From Apostichopus parvimensis (lineage: Eukaryota; Echinodermata; Holothuroidea; Aspidochirotida; Stichopodidae), in contig KN889486.1 in the NCBI GenBank assembly GCA_000934455.1, positions 37,436 through 72,284 of the forward strand: a DNA stretch of 34,849 nucleotides, written 5' to 3'. Within the stretch, counting starts at the first letter, position 1. Every line of letters starts with the position of its first letter. Made by a program: the position numbers and the translations under genes. A model generated the notes under the pieces. That model did no database searches. It was not told the origin of the DNA and saw only the letters and a program-made list of their open reading frames with translations. This document shows positions 1-12,600 of this stretch, piece by piece.

Positions 1-363
1 AGTAATTGCTTTTGAAAAGTGTAACTACAGGTACTATAAAACAAAAAGCATTCACTAACTGGCAAGAGAAGTTAAAATTGCAAAGAAAATAAAAATGAAA
101 CAATAAAACTGATGAAAAATGCAGATATTACAGCATTGTCTGTTAGAGAAATAGGAACTGACCCAAAAAATAAGATGTTTTTGGTATATAATGGAGGTCA
201 CTAGTGTAGTGTTTGTTAAACTCAGTGACAGCTATCGCAACAATCCTAAAATCCACAGAATAATGGTTGAACCTTAAATCCTGACTATAGAGTCTCTTAT
301 TGACTCTTCATGATAATAATATTATTATTATTATTTTTTCCCCTATTGTCAAATTGTAACCAG
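1..363 (+). other. End of upstream intron (partial)
   Basis: This is AT-rich sequence with no supportable ORF. It contains a short (ATT)n run at about 318-336, then a C/T-rich tract and an acceptor AG at 362-363 (TTGTAACCAG). The reading frame of the following exon meets stops just upstream, so this is an intron end and not a coding start. No promoter is seen; the gene's 5' end is outside the window. Confidence 0.75.
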
Positions 364-641
364 ATTGTTGGCGATACGTAAGGAACGTTCCAGAGATGCT
401 GCAAGATCAAGGCGAGGAAAGGAGAATTTTGAATTTTATGAGCTGGCAAAGCTTCTCCCTCTTCCGGCAGCCATCACCAGCCAGCTGGACAAAGCTTCGA
501 TTATTCGACTAAGCATCAGTTACTTGCGTATGAGGGACTTTGCACTCCAGGGTGACCCAGTTTGGCATCAGTCTCAGCCCTCCTCATACGGCTCCGACAA
601 CACACCTAGAATCAGCAGATCTTCCACTTGTCTTAATCAAG
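364..641 (+). CDS. NPAS3: Exon encoding the bHLH DNA-binding domain
   Basis: The exon starts after the acceptor AG at 362-363 with the third base of a split codon. It reads [19 protein letters not shown] and so on, and ends with one base before the donor GTACAG at 642. It gives 92 full codons. Basic region: residues 5-20, with the E-box-type contacts expected for the family (R14, R16, R17). Helix 1: about 21-31 ([11 protein letters not shown]). Loop: LPLPAAITS. Helix 2: about 40-58 ([19 protein letters not shown]). Only a few positions differ from human NPAS3 as I recall it (for example S for T in LTISYL, R for K in YLKMRD). The tail [20 protein letters not shown] is a Ser-rich linker that starts like vertebrate GDPPW and then diverges. 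There is no in-frame ATG before the helix; the chain is continued from an upstream exon. Confidence 0.95.
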
Positions 642-3600
642 GTACAGTATTATTAAGTCTCACAAAACCCAATAATCTCAAATTGTAGAATGCTGCAAAA
701 AGTTGATCAAAATGACCTTTCTTGAAATGATTTATTCCCAGATATTGATGAGGATTACTAGTATAAAGTAAATGACTTGATGAGGAAAAGTGTTCTGTGG
801 ACGGCAGTGAAATTCTTACTAAAGTTTGAACAAGTGTGTCTGTTTGACATTTGTTGACTTCTGTGTTCCATGGCAGTACAGATGACCTAGCTTTCATCAA
901 ATGACTCACTTTGACAGCTATAAACACAACTCTATTATGACCTAAAATGCATCTAGGCATGCAATGTGAAGTGTAAATGTGTTTTTTGTTTAGCAAGATC
1001 TCTCCCTACAACATGAGATGTTATGAACCTCACCTATTCCTTCAATGATGCCCTTTCGTTGCAAGTTGAAACTTTTACCGTATCAGTTGTAGAAGTATGG
1101 ACACTCATTCTCAATTAACATTTAATTGTTATTTCAAGAAGTTGCTTTCATTTTTTCTTACCTAAATGACCTACTTCCATGTTAAATTCTCTGAGACAAA
1201 CGAATCAGGATTGGGTAATTGTGTTAGCAAACAGGATAAGACCTTGGTGATTATCAAATGATTATCGTCTATCTTTAATGTCAGAACCGCTATTCAAAAC
1301 ATGGGTACCTTCAATAATTGGTTATAAATAACCACTATTGTCTTCTAAGGAAATAAGTTGGTTTTTTTGCAGAGTTGTTCCTGCCCTCTTTGTTAGAATT
1401 CAGAGATAATTAACAGAAGAATGAAGGAAATGGATTCTTTTACATGATTCTTTTCAAGTAGTTGATTTGAGGATGTGATTTTTTATAGATTCTTTGAAGA
1501 ATCCTGCAAAGGAAAAACTGAAGGTATTCAGCACTTCTTGGATAAAAAAGGACTATTAGTTATGTGTCAGCGTGGGCTTATATTGGAGCACCCTTGGCTC
1601 AATACCCTCCCCCACTCATCCACCCACTTAATCCACAAAATATTAAATCCACATATTAAGCTCCTTTACAGCTACTGATCGTGGCTGAAAGCTTTAAACA
1701 AAGGTAGTTTGACAAGTTCTGTTAAATACAAGTAACAGGTGAGTATATATCACAGCTGATTTCCAGTGCTTTACTTGGTCTTTCCTGGGCTAGTATCATA
1801 AAATGACTTGAAACAATCAGTATCATCTATACCTCCCATCTCAAATCATTCTTGGTACCGTTTTTCTCATATATATGAAGCAACACAATTTTGATGGACT
1901 TTCTCCATCCTCGCATTATTATGATGGTGAAAGACAATGCTACACACACACATACATACATCGTTTTTTGAGGGGGCAGGTGACATTAGACACTGACTAT
2001 AAGCGTTAGAAATTTTCAAACAATTATTTTTTGGGGAAAAGACAAAAAAAGGGAACATCATAGCTTAGTTCTAAACATGCATAAGACCTGAATCTGTTAT
2101 AGCATAAAGTGACATTAAATGGTAACATTAGTACTGTATTCATTGTTTTCCACTTCAGGCTGGATATTTTAATATACATGGCTTTCCTAAGGAATAATTG
2201 TGAATGAGGTTTCACATTTTGACAAGTGTTTAATGATTTATCTCAGATCAGTTATTGATTTTTTCCGGATGAAAAGCTTTTATGGGTCTGTCGTGTCAAA
2301 TTGTTTGCAGAAGGCTATCGAGTTCATCAGAGTTTGACCTTACCCTACATATTTAGCTGGCGTCCGAGCAAAGTTTACGATAGGGGCACTACTGCTGCCA
2401 GTGCAGTTTACATAACCTAAATTTGAATCCTCTTCCAAACATTTTTTCCCTAAAAACAGACAAAGATTGGTAGAATTAGTAAAAGCTAATTATACAGCAG
2501 TGTTCGCAAAATGGGCTTGGGAGACCTCATTTGCATATTCATGAGCATGGAAGTACCGAAACACGAGAGATATCAGCTGCTGACGGATGATGGGAGACAG
2601 GTGCATCTCACGTTGCCCTGAGAGGCGAAGAGACCGGCCTCTCTCTTAAATTCAGTAGACCTAATTCATAACATGGAAGCCTGAAGGGGTACATCAGTCG
2701 TACCTCCTAGCTGATACCTAGGATGTAGTATCATTTAAAAAAAGGGAGGATAAAATAATATGTAAATAAAGCTGACAGCTGATAAACTTTAGCTGTTGTC
2801 TTTAACCAAGAGGTATGATATCTTAAGGGGTGAATCAAACATCAGAGGAAATCTTGTGGAATGTAGTCCTAACAAAAATAAAGAAACGAAAATGTATATA
2901 TTTCTTAGATTCCCTTTGGTGGAGGCAAATAATTCCCACTTAAAAAGGAGAATATTTGATGCACATTGTAAAGTATAACAATACGAAAATAGTCAACTTA
3001 GATCTTGGATCTTGTTTAATTGGTTTGCAGTGATGTTGTTAATGATCTAATGGCTAATTAATAGGATTTTGCATTCAAAAGGTTCTGCACCAATAGGCCT
3101 ACTCGTATTCGTCAAATAGGTACATCTGCTATAACAGGGTAAAAATTACTGCTCAAATTTTGTCTAGCAGTTTTGAAGGCTCAGAATTTTGTCTCTTATA
3201 AAAAAGTACTATTAATTCTGTGTGAAAAGTACAATTAATTCTGTGTAAAAAAGTACTATTAATTGTGTGTAAAAAAGTACTATTAATTCTGTGTAAAAAA
3301 GTACTATTAATTCTGTGTAAAAAAGTACTATTAATTCTGTGTAAAAAAATACAATTAATTCTGTGTAAAAAGTACTATTCATTCTGTGTAAGAAAGTACT
3401 TTTAATTTTGTGTACAAAGGTACTATTAATTCTGTGTAAAAAAGTACAATTCTGAGTAAAAAAGTACTATTAATTCTGTGTAAAAAAGTACTATTACTTT
3501 TGTGTATAAAAAGTACTATTAATTCTTTGTAAAAAAGGACTATTCTGTGTAAAAAAAAGAAAACTGCAGATACATCTTTGGACTTGCATAGCAGTTTGAC

Positions 3601-6600
3601 CATTTTTCATAAAATTTTACAATACAATACATGATAAATATTAACCTGTATAAAAAATGATAGGCCTTAAATGATAGTTGACATTTGATTCAATTAGCAA
3701 AAGGTTTGGACAGTTTGTTAATTGCACAGATGTATTTAATGATTGGACTTATCTTATAGTATAAAATTCTCTTTTGAAACTTAAAAGACTGAAAATTCCT
3801 TGAAAGCAGTGTGAAGCGATATTAGTTGAGACAATTATCGAAAAATTTAAGTTTTACATACAATTATCATTTAGTAACATACCCACTGTTGATAGGATTT
3901 TGTACTTGAAAATGTCTAAATTAGTTCCATTTAAATTACTGTAGTGGAAAGAAACATCAATCACTCTGAAGGATATTTAAACTGTTTAATAATTGAATAG
4001 AATTCAACAAGTTCAAAAATATAGAAATGTTTAGGATTGTTTTTTTGTGATAATGTAGTTGATATTTGTTTTAGAGTTGACTGTTTTGAAGGTAGATGAA
4101 GCAAAAAAACAGATACAGCCATTTCCATGTGATGACAACACTTCAATCTCCTCCCACCTCCTCCCACCTCCTGCCCCCTCTTCCTCATCCCCCTGCCCCT
4201 CTTCCCCATCCCCCAGCAGCAGTTTTGGTTAACTAAATCAAGTTCAACTTTACTGTTACCTTCTTGTTACGTTGAATGTAGCCAAAAACAACATAAAGCA
4301 ATCATTTATATGTTTATGATAGATGACAGGAGACCATGAAATATATCATATATATAAACAAAGGACATGCCATTTTTGAAATGAGAAATCAAAACTTTAC
4401 TTTTGTCTTCAGCATTGTGTGGAATGTAGTCATTTATTATTTCCTTTATCAAGAAAAACAAAAACAAGAGACTGACAGACAGACAGTCAGAAATAATTAA
4501 CCCAGACAAAGTTTTAATTGCTGGAATATCTGTGTTTGCTTGATTATTGTTTTTGCTTAGGATTGTAGAGACAGTAGTAATAATTCCAAATTAATTTTCT
4601 CTTGTTAATTAACATCTGAGTTTGAGAAGTATCCTGTCCTGTGAACAGAAGTTGGTAATAATGGTCAAACTATTACAGACTAAGGATCAACATTTAAAAG
4701 TTCCTTAAACTTAAATTGAAATTAAACTGAAAGTGTTGCCGAAAGATGTTGTTTTTTCTTGCCGTTAATCTGAAACACATTCGTGGTGATAGAATTCTGT
4801 TTTTCTTCCCTATTTCTCCTATGATGTTTTTAATATATTATATTAACCTCTGATGGGTTGCCATATCACAATTATGACAGATTAGAATCAAAAGCTACCA
4901 ACATTGTACGTGACAATTAAATATGTTGTTATCTTTGGAAAATTGAAGTCTTGATGAAGGCAAAGAACCATGTGATGATTGGAGACGGGATTGCAGTATC
5001 AGTTTGGGGGATGTTTACCTTCTGCACTTGCCCTACATTCTTTACATATGCTAATTTATTGTGTATGATATTTAAGTTGATTAGAGATGAAAGAAAGAAG
5101 AGGAGAAGGGTGGAAGAAACACCTTCCCTAGCACCTGTAACAACACAATTGTTATTGTGTCATGAATGATGCCTGCACTAGTTTATTGTTGGAACGGTGG
5201 AGGGTTTAACGACCTAGGTATGTAGATCATGTTCATGCGAGTTCACTTGGAGAATTAGATTGATATTATGAATTAAGTGGTGAATGCTTAGGGTTCATCT
5301 ATGTAATTGCATCCCAAGGAGAATTTCAGTCTCTGTGACCATTCCAGCTAATTTCTATACTTATTAAAATATGATCTGTCATAGCAACTGACAGTTTTAA
5401 ATTTTCTTTCTGTTTTGGTTTCGCTTACCGATGTTGTAAGCAAGAGTTCACCTTGACCAGCTGCATAATTAGTGTTTGCAGATTCTGAAAGTAGGGATGA
5501 CATCAACAACTATAATATTGCTTTGCATTGTAAAAATGATGTGACAAGGGCAGCTTGCTGAGGGTTTGTTTGTTATGGGTTCTGTGATAACTGCCCAAGT
5601 GATTGGGAGGTAAGAGGGTTGGGGGGGGGGTTGGGGGGTGGTAGCTAAAGGACTGCCGGTTAACATATATACTGTATAGTCAATATTAAAATTGTGAAAA
5701 GAACAGTAGATTTCTGCACTGTGTTAAATACCAAGCACATTTTGCAAAGAGCTATCATAACATTAACTAAGTCTAGATTTCAACTTTACCTCATTTTCAA
5801 TCAGTTGTCTTCTTTAGCTCATGAATAGTACACTCATGTACAATGGTACTGCATAAGCTTCACAATCCCTGTAGTGAAAGCTGTAACAACAGAATTGAGG
5901 TCAAAACAATAGAATGAAAAATAAAGAGAATTTTTTTTTGGACAATGTACCTTGAAATTTACACCTGTTTGCTTCAAGTTCCCTTTTGGTATGAAATTTG
6001 AGAAGGAATGTCTGAGGAACAGCATTTCAGCATTGTATGCAAATTTCACAAAGATACCTCAATATATACCCTTATTTACAAGCCAAAAAGCAAATTTACA
6101 TCTGAATTGGTCTGTTAAATTTGATTAGGGTTAAATCATTCACCATCTACAATATGTAATGAAGAATGGTTTGGATATCAGATCTGGTTATTCCAGGATC
6201 CAGATAATGTAGAGCAGTACAGTAATCCAAGTTTTATTGTAATTCAATACGACCTGTGCAGTGTGGTACATTCGAACCTGGAAATGGGATTTACAGACTA
6301 TTCTGTAATACATACCACCAACTCTTTGATGAAGCATTATCAGGTATAGCACTAGCAATAGTTCCTTCAACATACTTTCACCAGTGTGTATTGATAGTGA
6401 AAGAAGAAGGGGAAAAAAAAGGGAAATAATAGAAAAAAGGAGATATAGAAGAGGAGGGGAAGTATGTATTTTGTCTTTAAGAGGAGTACAAGTCCAATGG
6501 AACCTAGACTGTTGCAATGCTCCATGAAACAGGACATAGATAAACAGGAATTTGGATGTTAAGGGCTTTGAGAGCAACTCAAGTCTAACTTGTATAGTTA

Positions 6601-9600
6601 ATAGAAAGCTTATTACAAAGAAAAGAAAACAGCAAGCTTTTAAAAATGGAAACCAATTAGGACTAGACTCAAATAGCTGAAATAGCACAACCTAATAGCC
6701 ACTCACTAAGAACGCAACTTTCATAACCTCAACCTAACAACTTAACAAAAATAGAGAAAAAAAGAGAAAATATAGTATGCCTATCACCTTTCATGGATCG
6801 AACCGAAGTGGACTCTATCAATGGAAAATCTAGAAAGAGTTAGCGAGTCCCAAGTCAGGTATATAAGCACAACCCTGGTACAGTATATGGCCCTGGTGTA
6901 CTGGTAGAGTAGGTCCTTTCAAATATTCTGGCTTATGAATCAATTTTGCTCAGACATGACCAGTTAATAGAATACAAATATGTGTCTGTTTTAATAAAGG
7001 TTGGCTATGGTTTAGCATTGTCTGGTTGAACAGTTGCTGCTTTCCTAAGACTTGAGGAATTTTGCCATTTTGAATTAGGCCTGGAAAATTCATTACGTTC
7101 ACACCATTGGGTATCAAGGCCATATGCCTATGTGGTGTACTTACTACATTGAGTTAACATTGTCACAGGTTAATTCTTTTGAAAGACACCAAGGTGGTGA
7201 CCTTTTCTGCATTCATGTAATATTACCATCCATGGCAGCATTATCCTGCCCTGGAATGTCTGTTTGTAAGGTGGCTGATTCCTTTACAAGGAGTTTCAGG
7301 TTCAGCCAACCAGGTGTGCTTTTGGTACTTGCAGACACAGATGTAGGTGTGTCACCTATTGTGAGCCTGCTACGGGCATTCTTTATAGCCCTTGTTGCAC
7401 ATGTTTCGACTTTGTGGACAGATGAAACCAATCACAACCCAGGTGACAGTAGTTTCCAGTCATTTTGGGTAGCCTACTATGTCTGGTTTCCTGGAATTTT
7501 TCATGATTTCATTTCTGACAAATTTTACCTCTGGCTCCGTTTCAAATCTCGAATGTTTGCCTTTTAGATCAGGATTGCTCCCAAATGTGCTGGAAGTCAA
7601 ATGATAGTTACTAATGTTCGAGTTTTATTGAACATTGTATGATATTTCAAAGCATTTTCCTTGGTCGAAACGACATTCTCTGCTGTGCTGGGCCAGAACC
7701 TTCCAGAAAAATCCTTCGTAACACTATTCAGCATGTCAAATTTAGGGTTAGTGTTGTTGACCATTAGTTTAAGACTGATAATGTATTGTGGTTGTAGTTT
7801 TTTCTTCTTCTCAAGTTGAGTTTTGCTAAACAATCCGTAAATGACACAATCTAAGCATTATCCTCTAATTGCATTGTAAATACGAACCAACCATATGGAA
7901 TCCTTGCGGAACTCGGCACAAAACACCCAGTTACGCAGCAAATATCGCTACAAAATTAGCATATTTCGCGCTAACTCTTTTCATAACTTCCTAAGTATAG
8001 CACTCAGAAGACTCTTTCTTATGTCATTTTGAAGAATATTGTGTCCTCTTTGCAATGATGTGTCGTTATTTATTATGCGTGTGAATTAAACTCCATACTT
8101 TTTAATCTGAAAATGTAAAAACCACTTCGGAAAGCAGTGAACGTCTTCAAAATGTCCCTATCTCTCAATGCTTACATTTTGCTTGCTGGGGCTGTGATTG
8201 TGTAACCAATTGCTTTCCTATGCCAAAGAAAAGGTCGTTAACTCCTCTCTCTAGTGATATAAAATTTGACTTGATTGGTCAATATTAAGGCTGGTACTTT
8301 TCACCAGCAAATCAAAAGCATCGCAAGAAATTTGTGAAGTCCTCCCTTACGCGGCTAATCTGAACACACCACAGTGAGCAGTGCTCTCACAGCAATTTCG
8401 GAGAGTGAGAACCGCAACGCTTCCTGTTCGTATACAACAGCATTTAATTCTCCGATAACGGGCTGTTTATAGAGCAAAAGCTTCCATATATGTGACCAAT
8501 AACCATGACAGCCGAACATCATCACTCCCAGTTCTGATAGTATTGCTTACAAATTAATCATGGAAATTAAATAATTGAATAATATCTTTCTGGTTTTGAA
8601 ATCTTTGACACTTTCATACAATGGTTCAGTGTTACTCCTTCTGGAATAGCACCGGCCAATCAAGGGATGCGACAGTGTATCTCCGTCGTACATGTTCAAC
8701 ATCTATCAATAATTCATTAGTAATGCATCCAGGAGACTATCAACCATTTTGTCTTTTAACCTGGGACAATATTGTTCTTTGACTCTACTCAATATCTCAT
8801 AGCAACTTCTTACCCTACTGTATAACCATCCACAGAAGGACTTGCGCCATTAACAGCACTTTTATCTTGTCACAATGTGAGCAAATGCAGCTCTGTGAAT
8901 TCAATTTGAAGCTGTTCCAACATTAAAATCAATTCATCGTTGTGATGATAAATGACAGTTCCAATATCTAGTTGCATTTTTACTCACTCTCTTTCAAAGC
9001 CTTCATTACGTGATTATTTTTAAATTTTATTTGTTTATAAATTTGTACTTTGTTTTTCTCCTCTTTGCAATTCCCAGCCTTGACCGGATATTGATTAATA
9101 TACTTTTTGTACTGTTTTAATGAATCCAAACAACTTCTAAATTGACCTTTCAAATTCTCTAGCACTAAGTTAAAGATCTTGGGGGTGTTTTTCTCTTCTT
9201 CTTCTTCTTTCCCTATTATTTAATCGGTGAGTAGGAGGGGGCTCTGTCAGCTAGCAGAGACATCACCGGTTGGCACGTCCTTCAAGCAGGGGATTTCCCT
9301 CACAGAGCTGACACAACAACTTCGTTTTAATTGTAACGTGATAACATGTTGATATACCTTTGTTTGTAGTCATTTGTCTTTGTTTAGTCAAGTCAGATTC
9401 TATTTTAATTTTGTGTTCTATATTCGGTTAATTCCCTTTACCTCGATTGTGATTATTTCACACATGGCTGTTATCTTCTTTGCTTTGTCTCTTTCTTCCA
9501 AGCAGGATGTATGATGCAATCTATGCAGTTTACAGTAGCAACTCAAAGATAATGGCGCCAGCTGCTTATAATACTGTATATGGATGAACCACTAGCATCT

Positions 9601-12600
9601 AAGGAGAAGAGGGCTTAAGGGTGGCGGGAGGGGGCCAGGGGGGTGGTGAAACATTACTGGATCCTATTTTCAGATTATTACAATAAAAACAGTTTGGAGC
9701 AGGCATGGCCTGCACAGGGTTTCAAAGGTTGGGGATGGAGGGGGAAAGGGAACCTCATTAAAAATGACCATAATCGATTAAGTTATGGGGTGCTGAACTG
9801 TTGTGGAAGAGCCAGATGCGATGAAGTATTGTAAAAAGGAGAGATGCTGCCCTGGGGTCATTGAAGCTGTTCCAATGTGCAGGGTTTGGTGTCCTCTCCC
9901 AGAATTTAAATAAAATTTCTATAAAATTTCTTTATTATATTTAGCCTGTAAATAAGGTTTATAAGTAATCCTAAATGTAAGGATTTGCTAATACTTTGTC
10001 TGAGGTTAAAAAAAGTGGGGGAGGGGGGTGTGGAGGGGTGCGAGGAGGGTACAACAGTAGTGGTCCAATTCTGCCTCGGTTGAATGTAAAAATCTCTGAT
10101 TGAACCATTCCCCTCACTGACAATCAGAGATGGGGGAACCATGCCCTGGCTTTCCTTTTGTGCACGCCTCTGCAGTCATGGCCTAAAATGTGAAGAACAT
10201 CACAATTAGGCAGCAAATTGCTTTTCTCATCGTAGTTTTTAGGATATTCTGGTGTTTACAAAGCGGCTCATTTGAGACCCCCATTGTGTTTTATCAGAGT
10301 CTTTAACTAGTGCATCTCAGGTGTTTTGTTACTATCAGAGATTGCTCGAAAGGTCAGAGGTCGGGAAGGAATCGTTAACTGGAAATCTTCACCCATAAGT
10401 ATCTGGCGACCACCTCCCATTGAATAATCCCAACCGCGTAAAACTGGTACTAGTAGGTACAGAGGAGGAGGGAGAGAGTAGATGAAATAGCAAACAAACA
10501 TAAAAACCTGTCTAGTTATAGGTAACATTGCATTGTGTTCAGACATTCTATAAATAATGTGTGACCTTTTGCTGCCAAGTATAGAGTAAAGATAGGGTGA
10601 AGGATTGTAAACAGTTCTTCAGCAACTTCCCACCTGTTATGAAGCATCAAGGATTTGATGTCTCATCTTCAAGATTTAATGTCGTTGTTCATGAAACCCA
10701 CTCTCACAAGTCATTTTGTCCTTCTTATATTAGAAACCTGGTTGCAGAAACTTGATATTGCTATGTGTTTTGTTTGGTTTTGAAATAACCAGAAGAGAGC
10801 AATTGAAGCCTTCATGTTAAACCAGGGGTGGGCAACCTTTTGAATGAANNNNNNNNNNNNNNNNNNNNNNNNNNNNNNNNNNNNNNNNNNNNNNNNNNAC
10901 CATGCCCTGGCTTTCCTTTTGTGCACGCCTCTGCAGTCATGGCCTAAAATGTGAAGAACATCACAATTAGGCAGCAAATTGCTTTTCTCATCGTAGTTTT
11001 TAGGATATTCTGGTGTTTACAAAGCGGCTCATTTGAGACCCCCATTGTGTTTTATCAGAGTCTTTAACTAGTGCATCTCAGGTGTTTTGTTACTATCAGA
11101 GATTGCTCGAAAGGTCAGAGGTCGGGAAGGAATCGTTAACTGGAAATCTTCACCCATAAGTATCTGGCGACCACCTCCCATTGAATAATCCCAACCGCGT
11201 AAAACTGGTACTAGTAGGTACAGAGGAGGAGGGAGAGAGTAGATGAAATAGCAAACAAACATAAAAACCTGTCTAGTTATAGGTAACATTGCATTGTGTT
11301 CAGACATTCTATAAATAATGTGTGACCTTTTGCTGCCAAGTATAGAGTAAAGATAGGGTGAAGGATTGTAAACAGTTCTTCAGCAACTTCCCACCTGTTA
11401 TGAAGCATCAAGGATTTGATGTCTCATCTTCAAGATTTAATGTCGTTGTTCATGAAACCCACTCTCACAAGTCATTTTGTCCTTCTTATATTAGAAACCT
11501 GGTTGCAGAAACTTGATATTGCTATGTGTTTTGTTTGGTTTTGAAATAACCAGAAGAGAGCAATTGAAGCCTTCATGTTAAACCAGGGGTGGGCAACCTT
11601 TTGAATGAACGGGCAAGATGTAAGGAGTGAAAAATTGACTGGGCCGCAACTAACCAACGACCTGCTATTGATTTCAAACCTTTGATTCCGAGGACTTTCA
11701 AGCTATAGTTGTGTGTACTTAATCTGTATTCATAAAAACATAATGTCAATACAGTACAGTTGATAATTAATGGGGATAATAGGCCTACCTTACTGCATCA
11801 TTAGTGCCGTTTTTGTGATGATGTAAAATAGATTGATTTTTTTTCTTTTTCTTGAGACATATCACAGGCCGCAAAAAATCTCTGTCAGGCAGCATGTGGC
11901 CCGCGGGCCGTAGGTTGCCCACCCCGGTGTTAAACCTATTGTTTTATACTATAAGGTCATTGTAACTTCACATAGGGTAGGAGGAGATAAAGTTTGGAAG
12001 CTACATAGTAACATCTTTCCACACAACAAGCTCAATTTGAGTAAAGAAATTTGCTCCTCAGCAACCAGCCTGAAATAAACCCAGTCCCCTATTTCGATGC
12101 AAAGGTAAAAATCTCACCAGGAACCGGTTGCAACTATGGAAAACTTCTTTCTCAGGAGACATGTTCAATGCACGGCCCCAGGAAGTAGAACCAGACATAA
12201 GACTTTCTCAAGTTAGTAATAGGTTGAAGTTATTCTGTAACGGCTGGAGTATTTCATGTTTCAGGGTCTACTGTAGCTCGGTTCCGGTAGCCTCTACAAA
12301 CCATTGAATATTAAATAGATACCACCTGCAATTTAATTGACAGGTTTATATTGGATGGATTAAGTAATTTTTTTTTCTTATTTCATTTTATCTTATTTCA
12401 AATTAAAGAACCGATGGTGCAGTGGTTATTTTCAGAGTGAACTGGCTAATATCCAGGACATGGAATTTGTCAATTTTAACTTTTTTGGATAGATACCTGA
12501 AGGAGATTGCAAAATGGCACACACTGGCGCAAATATTTCATGAATATTTCGTCTGGAAAGGAGCAGAATTTATTCAAATTTGTAGCGTCTTGTAATCTCA

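Noticed and set aside
2570-2626. Box C/D snoRNA
   Set aside because: ATGATGG and CTGA are present but no terminal stem, C' or D' boxes are convincing.
3379-3603. Minus-strand 74-codon open frame with repeated [12 protein letters not shown] motifs
   Set aside because: It is the 24-bp minisatellite translated; the periodic peptide is a by-product.
6796-6907. tRNA or SINE suggested by GGATCGAACC and CTGGTGTACTGGTAGAG
   Set aside because: The two box-like words lie in opposite orientations and at the wrong spacing.
7124-7567. 147-codon + strand open frame as a gene
   Set aside because: No recognisable domain; the opposite strand is open too, and nothing shows a start context or splicing.
10711-10977. 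Minus-strand open frame across the gap
   Set aside because: It passes through 50 unknown bases.
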